Origin: Micropterix aruncella | Lineage: Eukaryota; Arthropoda; Insecta; Lepidoptera; Micropterigidae | Reading direction: 5' to 3' | Assembly (NCBI GenBank): GCA_944548615.1 | Contig: OX155976.1 | Span: forward strand, 7,645,822 to 7,709,821 | DNA length: 64,000 nucleotides | In this document: positions 22,405 to 32,955 of the stretch, piece after piece | Numbering within the stretch: the stretch's first letter is position 1 | Layout: every line of letters begins with the position of its first letter | Made by a program: the position numbers and the translations under genes | Notes under the pieces: model-generated | What the model was told of the DNA's origin: nothing | What the model saw: only the letters and a program-made list of their open reading frames with translations | Databases searched by the model: none

Positions 22405-23543
22405 AGAGACGAACGGCGGGAGAGAATACATTGGATCAATAGCCTCACAAGCCAGATCCGATTACACTATGCAAAAAAGAGCAAAAAGAAAATATGCTTT
22501 TAAGCAGACTGTCCCGCTACACCACAAACGAAACCCCACTAGTCATGGTGAAAATACCGGACCTGTCATGCTCTATTTGCAGCAAAAAATACAAACATCC
22601 GAACGGCGGGAGGGAACACATTGGATCAATAGCCTCACAAGCCAGATCCGATTGCGCTAAGCAAAAAAGAGCAAAAAGAAAATATGCTTCCAAGCAGACT
22701 GTCCCGCTACACCACAAACAAACCCCACACAACATGGTGAAAATACCGGACCTGTCATGCTCTATTTGCAGCAAAAAATACAAACATCCGAACGGCGGGA
22801 GGGAACACATTGGATCAATAGCCTCACAAGCCAGATCCGATTGCGCTAAGCAAAAAAGAGCAAAAAGAAAATATGCTTCCAAGCAGACTGTCCCGCTACA
22901 CCACAAACAAACCCCACACAACATAGGGACAATACCGGACCTGTCATGCTCTATTTGCAGCAAAAAATACAAACATCCGAACGGCGGGAGGGAACACATT
23001 AGATCAATAGCTTCACAAGCCAGATCCGATTGCGCTAAGCAAAAAAGAGCAAAAAGAAAATATGCTTCCAAGCAGACTGTCTCGCTACACCACAAACGAA
23101 ACCCCACACAACATGGTGAAAATACCGGACCTGTCATGCTCTATTTGCAGCAAAAAATACAAACATCCGAACGGCGGGAGGGAACACATTGGATCAATAG
23201 CTTCACAAGCCAGATCCGATTGCGCTAAGCAAAAAAGAGCAAAAAGAAAATATGCTTCCAAGCAGACTGTCCCGCTATACCACAAACAAACCCCACACAA
23301 CATGGTGACAATAGCGGACCTGTCATGCTCTATTTGCAGCAAAAAATACAAACATCCGAACGGCGGGAGGGAACACATTGGATCAATAGCTTCACAAGCC
23401 AGATCCGATTGCGCTAAGCAAAAAAGAGCAAAAAGAAAATATGCTTCCAAGCAGACTGTCCCGCTACACCACAAATGAAACCCCACACAACATGGTGAAA
23501 ATACCTGTCATGCTCTATTTGCAGCAAAAACTACAAACATCTA
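22405..23543 (+). repeat. Tandem array of six 189/190-bp units encoding CxxC...H finger-like repeats
   Basis: Units start at about 22405 with GAACGGCGGGAG; successive phases are 189, 189, 189/190, 189 and 190 bp. Identity is very high, with a handful of substitutions. One strand reads PDLSCSICSKKYKHPNGGRE then HIGSIASQARSDCAKQKRAK, 63 residues per unit. The opposite strand is also open for 206 and 133 codons because the unit lacks stops. The 190-bp units (extra base in CACAAACGAAAC) shift the frame. CxxC-x5-H-x6-H resembles the N-terminal fingers of RLE-type LINEs. No start context or splice evidence, so I do not call a gene. Confidence 0.85.
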
Positions 23544-23800
23544 GCATGGCTAAATAAGATTGTTTCTGGGCATGATGATAGCTTGTCTTAGAACAAAATT
23601 GAAATAAAAGCGAGCGATGACCTAGGAGCTGGCATATGGCCGCCATATGGGCACTATTCCGCCGATGCAGATATTCAAACGTGCCAATCTCCATCCTTGC
23701 GTTATTCCCGAGCGAAGGCGTTTGGCGAGATGTATCCCTCTGCTCTTCTCCCTCGCACCCTATTCCCACAACGCCCTGCCGCTCGAGAGTGCGGTTACTG
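23544..23800 (+). repeat. Retroelement-derived segment after the tandem array
   Basis: Shares GAACAAAATTGAAATAAAAG, the GCTCTTCTCCCTCGCACCC-like stretch and CTGCCGCTCGAGAGT with 19488-19700. Both copies look like the same part of one degraded retroelement; no intact frame. Confidence 0.5.
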
Positions 23801-23869
23801 CTTCTAACTCGGTTTACTTTGGCGATCCTGAATACCAGTGCACTCCGCTGACCTCTACTTCATTTTGCA

Positions 23870-24560
23870 CTCCGCTGATACAACTAGAGTTGTCAACTGC
23901 AACAGGCGAGCCCGTCACGTCAGGAAGTTTTAACGATTAGTCGTTCTGTCTCCCTGAAGTGAACGCAGAAGACTTGGACAAAAACAGTCCACCGTCATGC
24001 TCCGCCACATGCCCGTAAGAGACCAACGCCTTAACCGCGAGATAGCCAGGAGTGTTACCCACCGGCCTAACACTCACGCCCTTACTTCCAATTGCGACTA
24101 GTTTCTCGATTGGTTACAAGTTCGAGGTCGCTTGCGCGCTCCTCTCCCTTACGAAGCGGTGAAACGGTGTATACCAAATCTATCGCGGACCACGGCATCC
24201 TTTGCCCGGCTGTTCAGCCAGGATCGGGTAGCCGATGGTCGTTTCAAGAGCAGTCGCCGTAAGGTCCGCAACCATCCCCGCTCTATAGGAAACAGTACTG
24301 CTTCCAGACTCCCCCGACTGTTAGTCAGAGTGCACAGTCGATTGGCTTACGCCGCACGGTGCGCAGACCGTCCAGGAGCGCCAGAAGGTTGATTCCTAGG
24401 GGAAACTAGCCCTAAGGCCAGAGTCCTGCCCGGGCTCGCTTTTCATGCATGGAGGCTACCGGATGGGTGTTGACCCGTGAGTGTGACCAACCCTGAAAAG
24501 AATGGGTTATCGTGGCCAACTCAGCAAGGGCCCATTATCTCCGCTGATACAGTTATATGT
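23870..24560 (+). repeat. Family A repeat, near full length
   Basis: Complete order from AACTAGAGTTGTCAACTGCA to GATGGGTGTTGACCCGTGAG and GTGGCCAACTCAGCAAGG. Very similar to 34745-35420. Confidence 0.75.
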
Positions 24561-24827
24561 GTCCCAGCTGCGGTGCATGACATTGTTACCCCTACTACAA
24601 CTCTGACGCTCCATATCAAAACGCAAGAATGGTTTACCCGCTCTATATATATCATATGCCTAATAAAATTCAGTGTCGCCTAATAAATTGAGATATTATA
24701 ACGATTATAACGATATTATAAATGTATATTTTGTAACTATGTTTAGGTAATGAGAAGTGGGCATATAATTTGTAAAAGATAATTATTTTTCTAAATAAAT
24801 AAATAAATGTAAAAAAGAAGTGTTTAC

Positions 24828-25009
24828 CTTAATATCCTTAGTGTCTAAATAACTGGAAGGAATAGTGTCTAGAGGTCCATCGTCTAAATCCAGGCAGTCA
24901 AGTCCATCCAAAGGTCCTCCAGAAGACACGTCGGCGTCTGCAGTACTGCTGTTCTGGTTTACACCGGAATTCGTGGTGAACGGGGAACATGAAGTCACCC
25001 GTAGCGCTC
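24828..25009 (-). CDS. Mitf: Mitf exon i: acidic tail segment
   Basis: 2 nt completing Gly, then 60 codons, ending in phase 0. The acceptor is TTCGTTATAG, the donor ATTAAG|GTAAAC. It contains a strongly acidic Leu/Asp patch (PLDGLDCLDLDDGPLD). A C-terminal acidic activation region like this is plausible for MiT proteins, but its function here is inference. The hAT element 25089-26193 begins only about 80 bp upstream of the acceptor. Confidence 0.9.
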
Positions 25010-25088
25010 CTATAACGAATGAAAGAATACGGAATTATAGCGATGAATGATCATTTATTCGATAGTTGGAAGGCAAGAGACTAACACG

Positions 25089-26193
25089 CAGGGTTGGCAA
25101 AAACCCGGGTATTATCAAAAAATATCTACCCACTGGGTTATTTCGAGTTTTTTCGGGTATTTTCGGGCTTTTTCGGGGAATTTCGGGTTATTTCGGAGTT
25201 AATGAGTATTTTAAATGAAGATATTTTAATTTTACATTTAATTTTATTACCATTTTATTGCATTTTTTCTCCCAATTCAAATCTACTAAATACAGTTGTA
25301 ACTACCATGAAGGGAATTCCCCCGAAAATCGTTATTGTCAGTTGTCAGGGAGATCCCCTTTATTAAACAGTTGCTTATCTCGAATTACAACAAATATGTT
25401 GAAATTCGCATAGATATCAAAGCTAATCCTGACCCGCAAATACAGTTCGATGAATACAGACAATGTTGGGCTTCATACACAAGCCATCCATCTTTAGAAG
25501 CAATTGAAGGGTTTCCGTGGTGCTGGACAAACTACAGGCTGACGATACAACTATATCTGATGCAGTTGAGTATGGCTTGATCTGATGGAAAGTCGTGAAC
25601 TTGAGCTCTACAGAACGGCCATAAGTGCGAGGTTCAATGATGCGATGCAACCTTTTCACTTCTTGGCGAATATGATGGATCCGCGATACTACGGTCGGCG
25701 CCTGAAACCAGATCAAGAGAAAATAGCCGAAGAATGGGTAACGAAGCATTACCCTGAGTTCATGGCTAGTGTTTTGGCATTCTCAATCAAGGACACTGAT
25801 GTATACCCGTCTACTTTATTCCATGAAAATGTAGTCTCGAAAATTTTACCCAGTAAATTGTGGAAAATCATCGACCAAAAAACGGAAAAGATGGAGGTGG
25901 TGATTGACCAAAGCAAATTGCCCAATGGATTTTGCTCATTTTTCTCTGCATTACACACTTGTCCGGCCAGTTCTGCGTCAATTGAAAGAGATTTTTCTCA
26001 ACAAATACATCCTTTTTTTTCTTTTTGATAAAATATAATATAAATGCTATATCTGTTCATTGATTTAATTATTATAAACAAGTATTTTTTCAAAAACCCA
26101 CATTCGTCAAAAACCCTCGGGTTTTTTCAGGTGGGTTTTACCCAATTTAACCCAGTGGGTTTTTACGGGTCGGGGAAAATCAAGCCAACCCTG
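25089..26193 (+). mobile_element. hAT element, internally deleted
   Basis: Ends CAGGGTTGGC...GCCAACCCTG are inverted repeats, flanked by 8-bp duplications CTAACACG (25081-25088) and CTAACACA (26194-26201), one mismatch. Just inside the ends are repeated TTTCGGG/ACCCAGTGGGT tracts. It encodes the end of a hAT transposase. It lies about 80 bp upstream of the acceptor of Mitf exon i. Confidence 0.92.
25585..26028 (+). pseudogene. hAT transposase C-terminal remnant
   Basis: 147 codons from MESRELELYRT to the stop. It includes ANMMDPRYYGRRL and the hAT dimerisation hallmark CPASSASIERDFS. A second piece in another frame upstream (25335-25580) suggests frameshifts. The BED finger and most of the RNase H-like catalytic core are absent, so it cannot transpose itself. 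Confidence 0.8.
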
Positions 26194-26214
26194 CTAACAC
26201 AGCACAACCCCATT

Positions 26215-26345
26215 ATCTAAGATTTTTTTGTTTTTAAGTAGTATTTTCGTAGTATTATCGTTGTATTTTCGTAGTATTTTAGTAGTATTTTCGTACAATA
26301 TTTGTAGTATTTTTTGTGGTATTAAAATGGTATTTTTCCAATATG
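26215..26345 (+). repeat. Degenerate TAGTATTTTCG short tandem tract
   Basis: About ten imperfect 10-11-bp units immediately right of the hAT element. Confidence 0.6.
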
Positions 26346-26584
26346 ATGTAGTATCTATATCACAGTACAAAATTTCTGCCCTAAGGATATGCATATATTT
26401 ATTTTATCTACATAATAATTTGAAACATGTTTTTTCCTGTAACGGCCATATTGAGAGAACGGCTAGGTGTATAAATTTGATTGAGGTGTCTAAAAAAAGC
26501 TCTCGGTCTGTATATGTGTCATCAAAAAAGAAAAATTAAAAAAGTTATCAAAAGATAAAAATTAAAAATGATAGTTCAAACTGC

Positions 26585-26720
26585 TGGATTTCCGCACGGG
26601 GAGGGCAGGAGCGAAGGATGGGTGGGAGGAGAGGGTAGTTGTGGGGGTAGGAAGAGGGAGTTTGGGGGAGAGAGAGGGTTGGAGGGGTTTAGAGGATATG
26701 GCGCGTGAGGGGGATTGTTT
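26585..26720 (+). repeat. G-rich strand tract, quadruplex-capable
   Basis: Many G3-G5 runs, for example GGGTGGGAGGAGAGGGTAG followed by TTGTGGGGG. Strongly purine-asymmetric against an AT-rich background. Confidence 0.75.
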
Positions 26721-26984
26721 GCTTGTCGGGGAAGTCTAGGGGTGACACAACCGTATAGTTAAAAACAAATTTCAAAGATTTCAATCATTTCAAACTTTTT
26801 CTTTATTTTCTGTCACACATCATATCACGTCCGCGTCGCTCTTCAATTGTTGCTGTCCGTTTTCTCTAAGAACTTGGTGACATTCCTGATCGTAGATTAA
26901 CTGAGCGAGGCAGCGCAACATAATCGAATTAGTCCAAAGAAATATTATTTGTACATAAATAAGAAGAATGTTTCCGTTTATTAA

Positions 26985-27246
26985 CCCTTCAGGCCTCGGC
27001 CCCTCAGCCGATTGACAAGTTGATGTCCCAAAAAAATTTAGTAAAAATTAGTAAAAAAATTGAATTATGACACTGTCTCACCAAAACATAAATTACTGCC
27101 AAACCACTGTACCCATAATTAAAATAAAACATATTAACATAATAAAACATAATAAAATAGAACAAATTAAATTAAAATAAAATTAAAACGGGGCCGTGAT
27201 GCGAAATCGTGTTTAGGCCGATATCGGCCAATCGGGGCTCTAGGGG
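26985..27246. mobile_element. piggyBac-like MITE family C, copy 1
   Basis: 262 bp, ends CCCTTCAGGCCTCGGCCCC and GGCTCTAGGGG, with TTAA on both sides (26981-26984, 27247-27250). The interior has a GGCCGATATCGGCC palindrome and runs of ATTAACATAATAAAACAT. Confidence 0.9.
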
Positions 27247-27431
27247 TTAAAAAAAACCGAAATCGACGGGTTTCAACTAGTGTAAAAATTTGGTTGAGGT
27301 ATCTAAAAAAAATTAAAATAAAACTTCTTGATTTGGTAGATGTACCTTGAACACAAAAAGTTTGCGGAACTGTCCTTGAGCACACATAGCCGTCGAGACA
27401 TTAAAAATCTCTTTATCGGTGTTGCATTTAA

Positions 27432-27683
27432 CCCCTAGAGCCCCGTTTGGCCGATATCGGCCAAAATACGACTCAGCGTGACGGCCCCGTTTTAATTTTA
27501 TTTTAATTTATATTGTTTTATTTTATTATGTTAATATGTTTTATTTTAATTATGGGTACAGTGGTTTGGCAGTAATTAATGTTTTGGTGAGATAGTGTCA
27601 TAATTCAATTTATTTACTAATTTTTACTAAAATTTTTTGGGACATCAACTTGTCAATCGGCTGAGGGGCCGAAGCCTGAAGGG
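27432..27683. mobile_element. piggyBac-like MITE family C, copy 2 (inverted)
   Basis: Opposite orientation to copy 1, TTAA at 27428-27431 and 27684-27687. With copy 1 it makes a 700-bp inverted repeat around a 177-bp spacer. Confidence 0.9.
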
Positions 27684-28022
27684 TTAATGGCAACATTAAC
27701 ATACATTTAGTATTAATTAAAGTTTTTTGTATGTAACATGGCATCCCTGTAAGCGAGTTACAGGCAATCCCGGTCAAAAATATACCGTGTGAAAAGTGCT
27801 ACGTGTTGTTTTCATCAAAATCAACAACAGCAACGGAATAAAGAAAAACAGCCCACTACTCTACAGTCGGGACATGGGTCAGGTTAATATTAATTAACCG
27901 CTGGGGCGCCAAAAAGGCCAATCGGTCTTTTGCGGTGGTTGACAGATCCGCGCGTAGCTGTTTCGGCTGGCCTAGGTATATATATTATATAAATATATAA
28001 TATACATGACTAACAAAATTAA

Positions 28023-28685
28023 CCCTTCGGCTACGTAACGACCAAATTTCGTTGCACATCAGAACACCGTTGACTACGTAACGATCAATATTGGCGGCTT
28101 GTTCCCGGAGCGCACAGTAATATTATTTTCTAATTCGAACGCATTCTAAAATCCATACCAAATATCTCATTATTACCATAGATACATAGACGGTCGCTAG
28201 AATAATTTCCGCGTCATTTCGATGATATTTCTGGTAAAATTCCATTGTCAAACATCTTAATTTTTTTTTTCGAGAAATCAAAATTTTTATTGGTTTTTAT
28301 GAGTTATGATCTAAATATTTTTGTATGTAAATAAGCAGAACGAAATATTACCTTTGATAGAGAATCTAATAAAGATCACGATAGTATTTACAATTTCTAA
28401 ATAGGGTTCCGTATTATTCCGTAAGACAAGTACAAGTTAGAAATGCCGAGTTTTTTTCACTTTTTCGACTTTCTCATATTTATTCATAATTATCTAATTG
28501 TTTTACAAAACGATATATCAATATTCTATATATAAAATTTCAATGCGATCATTGCAGAGTTATTATTTTTATGATTGCTATAGTAGTTCCATAGTTATAG
28601 TACTTTTTGTCGAGCGCGGTGATATTGCAAGAAATTCCAATAAATTGCCGCGGTCTGCCATGAAATTATGCCCCTACTCGAAGGG
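28023..28685. mobile_element. piggyBac-like MITE family B, copy 3 (opposite orientation to copy 4)
   Basis: TTAA at 28019-28022, then CCCTTCGGCTACG. The other end is CGAAGGG followed by CTAA (degenerate TTAA). It forms an inverted pair with copy 4, 340 bp away. Confidence 0.85.
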
Positions 28686-29028
28686 CTAATTATTAGGTAA
28701 CAAGAGGGAGGGAATACATAAAAAAATGATATTGTTTGTATTTATATACAAAATCGACCAAAAAATGTGCAGCGTCATCTTTGCGCGCAAAGGCTGGCTT
28801 CCAAAAAGGTTAAGGCCTGAAATGTTTTTGCATGTTATTTAAATTATATATTATAGTAACACTTTCACTGTCAAATCAATTATGCCACCACCCAAACAAC
28901 AAGCGATTGATCGATCGACACCTCAAGATTGAACAAAAAAGGCATTACGAGCTTCAGAAACATACGAGCAAAGAGAAACAAGAGTGGAAACCGCTTGAGT
29001 ACTCTATGCTCAAGCCTGATCATCTTAA

Positions 29029-29696
29029 CCCTTCGAGTAACAGCATATTTTCATGGCAGACCGCAGCAATTTATTGGAATATCTTGCAATATCGCCGCGC
29101 TCGACAAAAAGTACTATAACTATGGAACTACTATAGAATCATAAAAAGATTAACTGTGCAATGATCGCATTGAAATTTCGTATATATAGAATATTAAAAT
29201 CTCATTTTGTAAAACAATTCGATAATTATGAATAAATATGAGAAAGTCGAAAAAGTGACAAAAACTCGGCATTTCTAACTTGTACTTGTCTTACGGAAAA
29301 ATATGGAACCCTATTTAGAAATTGTAAATACTATCATGATCTTTATTAGATTCTCTATCAATAGTAATATTTCGTTTTGCTTATTTATATACAAAAATAA
29401 TTAGATATTAGCTCATAAAAACCAATAAAAATTTTGATGACTTCTCGAGAAAAAAAAATGATGATGTTGACAATAGAATTTTACCAGAAATATCCGCGAA
29501 ATGACCCGCAAAATTATTCTAGCGGCCGTCTATGTATCTATGGTGATAATGATATATTTGGTATGGATTGTAGGATGCGTTCGAATTAAAAAATAATATT
29601 ACTGTGCGCTCCGGGAGCAAGCCGCCAATATTGGTCGTTATGTAGTCAACGGTGTTCTGATGTGCAACCAAATTTGTTCGTTACATAGCCGAAGGG
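29029..29696. mobile_element. piggyBac-like MITE family B, copy 4, intact TTAA flanks
   Basis: CCCTTCGAGTAACAG...CATAGCCGAAGGG with TTAA directly outside both ends (29025-29028, 29697-29700). CCC-starting ends plus TTAA duplication are diagnostic of piggyBac. No coding capacity. Confidence 0.9.
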
Positions 29697-30024
29697 TTAA
29701 TTAAACATTCGACCGATGGGATGCAAGACTAGGAACCGCTCGAGTATGCACTGCTCAAGCCTGATTGGAGCAGTCGAGCAACGGAAAGCAAGACTAGGAA
29801 CCGTTCGACTACGTCCTGCTCGACCCAGATGTACACTGCAAGCTGATTTAAATCTTGCTGCATTCCATTACGATGCTAATTATTATTACAGTTTTCTCTT
29901 ATTTAGGTTAGATATGAAATGTTAAAATCCCATCTCGAAAGTAAGTGATTGCTAACTAGAACTAACTAGTTTAGTTCACCTATGAGGCAACGATATAGGA
30001 TCATTATATATTTGGTGTACTAAC

Positions 30025-30154
30025 CAATAGTATCCGCGGCAGAACTGCCCAAGGAATCCTTGGAGTCTCTCAAAGAATCGGAGCATCCGCTGTTGCCTGT
30101 CACGAAGTCCAACCCGTTGAGGCCACCGGCAGAGTGCTGCTTAAGGGACGATTC
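30025..30154 (-). CDS. Mitf: Mitf exon h: C-terminal tail segment 1
   Basis: 43 codons plus 1 nt, starting ESSLKQHSAGG and ending SSAADTI, with the split Gly codon G|GA completed by the next exon. The acceptor is ATATTTTCAG, the donor ATTG|GTTAGT. It is serine-rich with no recognised domain. Assignment rests on phase, orientation, position and strong splice signals in an otherwise repeat-filled stretch. Confidence 0.85.
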
Positions 30155-30249
30155 CTGAAAATATCGTCTTATTGTTATTGTTATTGTTAAGGGCCCCACT
30201 AACTAGCCATTTATCACCAGCAATATATGGTGAATGCAGACTTAATGTA

Positions 30250-30558
30250 TTAGGTGTATTGTACACACAAGATCACGTGGGTAATGGATCGTTTCAAGGA
30301 TAGATAACATCAGGTTGACAACTACCACCACTGTTTAGGAAACATAAGTTTTCAGACTCCCCCAGTTATTCGCCCGACTGTAGGTAGAAGCCGCAGGCAA
30401 AGTTCACGGCGACCCTTCCAGGTTAATCCCTCTTCGAGGAGGCTACCGGATCGAAGCTGAACCGTGAGTTAAGCTGACCTAAGGAAACACAACTAGGGTT
30501 GTCGACTACAGCGGGCGAGCCCGTCACCTCAGGAAGTTTTAACGATTAGTCGTTTCCC
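30250..30558 (+). repeat. Family A repeat: tail of one unit joined to head of the next
   Basis: 30280-30475 is the tail half (CGTTTCAAGGATAGATAAC, CCGTGAGTTAAGC) followed directly by a new head at 30488 (ACTAGGGTTGTCGACTACAG). Shows tandem linkage of units. Confidence 0.7.
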
Positions 30559-30559
30559 C

Positions 30560-30786
30560 AGATCGTAATGGCGTAGCTCAGTATCGATTCAAAGTAGGAA
30601 AAATAAATACTCCTCGTTTCTAATTCACTCAGTGTTTTCCTAACTATACGCAATGCATAACAAGCTCTACTTAATTGAATCTCTAGTGCCTCGCAGTGTC
30701 TATTCCATTTCAAGTTATCGTCGACGTGTACACCTAGGAATTTGACGCATTTAGTCTGGGGAATGACGTTTTTATTATTGACGACT
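30560..30786 (-). pseudogene. LINE reverse-transcriptase fragment hosting the nested LOA copy
   Basis: Minus-strand reading: KCVKFLGVHVDDNLKWNRHC, EALEIQLSRACYALRIVRKT, ending SILSYAITIWG. Typical RT thumb/connection of jockey/CR1-type LINEs (FLGVxxDxxLxWxxH ... SxxxYxxxxWG). Interrupted at the target site by the LOA insertion. Confidence 0.75.
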
Positions 30787-31125
30787 GGTTAGTTAGTTAG
30801 TTAGTTTGTCTGGGCTATTTCCCGCACTTGGCCTCTTGATTGGGCCGTTGTGCGTGGCTCATGTTTCTATTTATGTTACTCCAGCCAACCTAGGCTGTCC
30901 CAGAAGGTTAGCAGCCTGTTTAGGTTGCTACGGGGCTCCGGGACAGATGATGGAGATTGTAGTATTCTTGCCCGTTGCTCTGCCACGCTCCTGCATTCCA
31001 TGAGCACATGCTGTGGTGTTTCTTCTTCCTCCATGCATCCTCTGCATAGAGGGCTGTCTGTCACACCTATGGTAAACAGGTGTTTGTTTAGGGGACAGTG
31101 GCCTGTCATAGTACCTATGACTTGT
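30787..31125 (-). mobile_element. Second 3' copy of the LOA-like LINE with 18-bp target duplication
   Basis: Minus strand encodes MTGHCPLNKHLFTIGVTDSP to WDSLGWLE. It has a (CTAA)n tail at 30787-30806 and is flanked by TTTTTATTATTGACGACT (30769-30786) and TTTTTATTATTTACGACT (31126-31143), one mismatch. That is a classic 5'-truncated LINE insertion, nested in another LINE fragment. About 95% similar to 6960-7280. Confidence 0.9.
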
Positions 31126-31144
31126 TTTTTATTATTTACGACTA

Positions 31145-31640
31145 TCTAGCTCCGCTAATTAGCCCGCGAGAGACCAACCCCACCGGGTAGTTGAACAGCG
31201 GGAAGACCAAGCGCCCTCGCTACCAGTTATGGTCAGATTTCTCCGACCTTACGATTGGTTAAAGGTTCGAAATCGCTTGCGCGATCCTCTCCCTAGTGTA
31301 GCGGTGATTTGGTGTCTACCGAAAATATTGCGGACTAAGGCATCCTTTGCCCGGCTTTCATCCGGTATCGGGTAGCCGAATGGTCATTTCAAGAGCGGCT
31401 GCCACCAAGTAAGCAACCGCCCCGCTCTATAGAAAACAAAGCTGTTTCCAGACTCCTCCGATTATCAGTAGGGCGGTGTCAACTACAATGGGCGAACCCG
31501 TCACCCCAGGCTGGTATAACGATATAGATCGTTCTTTCAGCCATGGGATGAGCGTAGAAGACTTGGGGACAAGACAATCTACTGTCTAGTTCACCAGTTA
31601 CCCCTTAGATAACGACGCCTAATGGCGAGGCATCGGGAAA
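31145..31640 (+). repeat. Family A repeat pieces
   Basis: A middle section (CGCGAGAGACCAAC to GCTGTTTCCAGACTCC) followed at 31470 by a head (GGGCGGTGTCAACTACAATG), then interrupted by LOA-like LINE sequence. Confidence 0.65.
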
Positions 31641-31644
31641 GGTA

Positions 31645-31945
31645 ACCACACATGTACAACCTCAAGCTCCGAGACACAAAAATGTGCAGGTTCTGCCAAG
31701 GGGCAGAGGAAACTCCTCTGTATCTCATGTGCGAGTGTGGCCCGTCCACTTGGGTGGTCATTACCTCCAACCTGAGGAGGTAAAACAATCTGGCGCCAAA
31801 AGCCTGTTGCGGCTCTTAAATGACACGAGGCTTAGCGCAGAACTATAGTAGGTGGCGAACACAATAGATCAGCAATGGTCGCAATGTTGCAAGGCTCATA
31901 AAGACCTTAGAAAGACCCCACACAACAAATAAAAAAATATAAAAA
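31645..31945 (+). pseudogene. LOA-like LINE (family 2) 3' fragment
   Basis: Encodes LKLRDTKMCRFCQGAEETP and, after a deletion of the HLMCECGPLMRKRYTH part, SGAKSLLRLLNDTRLSAEL. The 3' end has AAAGACCCCACACAACAAAT. Sits within a chain of GC-rich family-A pieces. Confidence 0.7.
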
Positions 31946-32745
31946 ACCCCTTAGAGACCGACGCCTTATGGCGAGGCACCGGGAAAGGTATCCAGCAGGC
32001 AGCCTCACACCCTAAATACCAGTTTTTGCAGGATATCTTCGTCTGGAATCAACCTTCAGGATACTTCCGTCCTCCTGATTACAGGTCCGAAGACGCTTAC
32101 TTGACCTCTACCAGATGTAATACAGCGGTAATTCAGTTTGAATTTATCGCGGACCTGGGCGTTCTTTGCTCGTAGTGCCACACGGGATCGAGTGGCCCAA
32201 TATCATTTCAAGAGTGGCATGACAACAGGTCAACATCCACCCCCACTGCTTAGGAAACAGTATATTTCCATAGTCTCCAGACCCCTTCAGCAATTAGTCA
32301 GAATGCACAGCCGATTGGCTTCACCGACCGGTGCAGCAAACCGTTCAGTGGCGCCGGGATGCAATCCCGCCAGGAGAAACCGGTCCACCAGCTCTGAGGC
32401 CTGAGACACGGGGGTCATACCCAGGGCAGCCTTCCACTCAAGGAGGCTTTTGAATAGGAGTTGAATCGTGAGTTGAGCCGATCCGAGAACAAAATGGATC
32501 TTGTGGCCCAAGCTGCACGAGACCGTTCACCGCCAAATGTCAAACCGTTCTCCTCCGACTATCAGTCGGAATGCACAGTCGATTGGCTTACGCCGAACGG
32601 TGCGCAAACCGTGCAGGAGCGCCCGAAGAGCGATTCCCCAGGGTCCTACCCGGGCTCGCACTTGTGCGTGAAGGCTGGCGGATAGGTGTTGACCTGTGAG
32701 TTATGACCTACCCTCACACATGGGTCTTAGCGGCCTAACTGCAAT
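31946..32745 (+). repeat. Family A repeat pieces, two linked units
   Basis: 31950-32470 is one subtype (TATCTTCGTCTGGAATCAAC, CAGAATGCACAGCCGATTGG) and 32475-32745 the tail of another (ATGCACAGTCGATTGGCTTA, GATAGGTGTTGACCTGTGAG). A headless SINE follows. Confidence 0.65.
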
Positions 32746-32747
32746 TA

Positions 32748-32955
32748 CCATTTTCCCTTGGTATAAAATTAACGGAATTGCATTTTAATTCTGTTGATCA
32801 AAAGAAATAACAAGACACATGCTTACACACATGTTAAGCGCACACATACATATAAACACTTCATAGCAGGGTTGGTTGAAAGAGATTGTCGTATGATAAT
32901 AAATCCAGCCATTGTGAAATTTCACAATAAAGAGTATAAACAACGTATACTTTTA
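32748..32955 (+). mobile_element. SINE copy without tRNA head
   Basis: From CCATTTTCCCTTGGTATAAA through CACAATAAAGAGTATAAAC. Part of the duplicated block next to Mitf exon g. Confidence 0.8.

Noticed and set aside
22494..23228. 244-codon open frame as a real zinc-finger gene
   Set aside because: It is the tandem array; the opposite strand is equally open, and 190-bp units shift the frame. No splice or start evidence.
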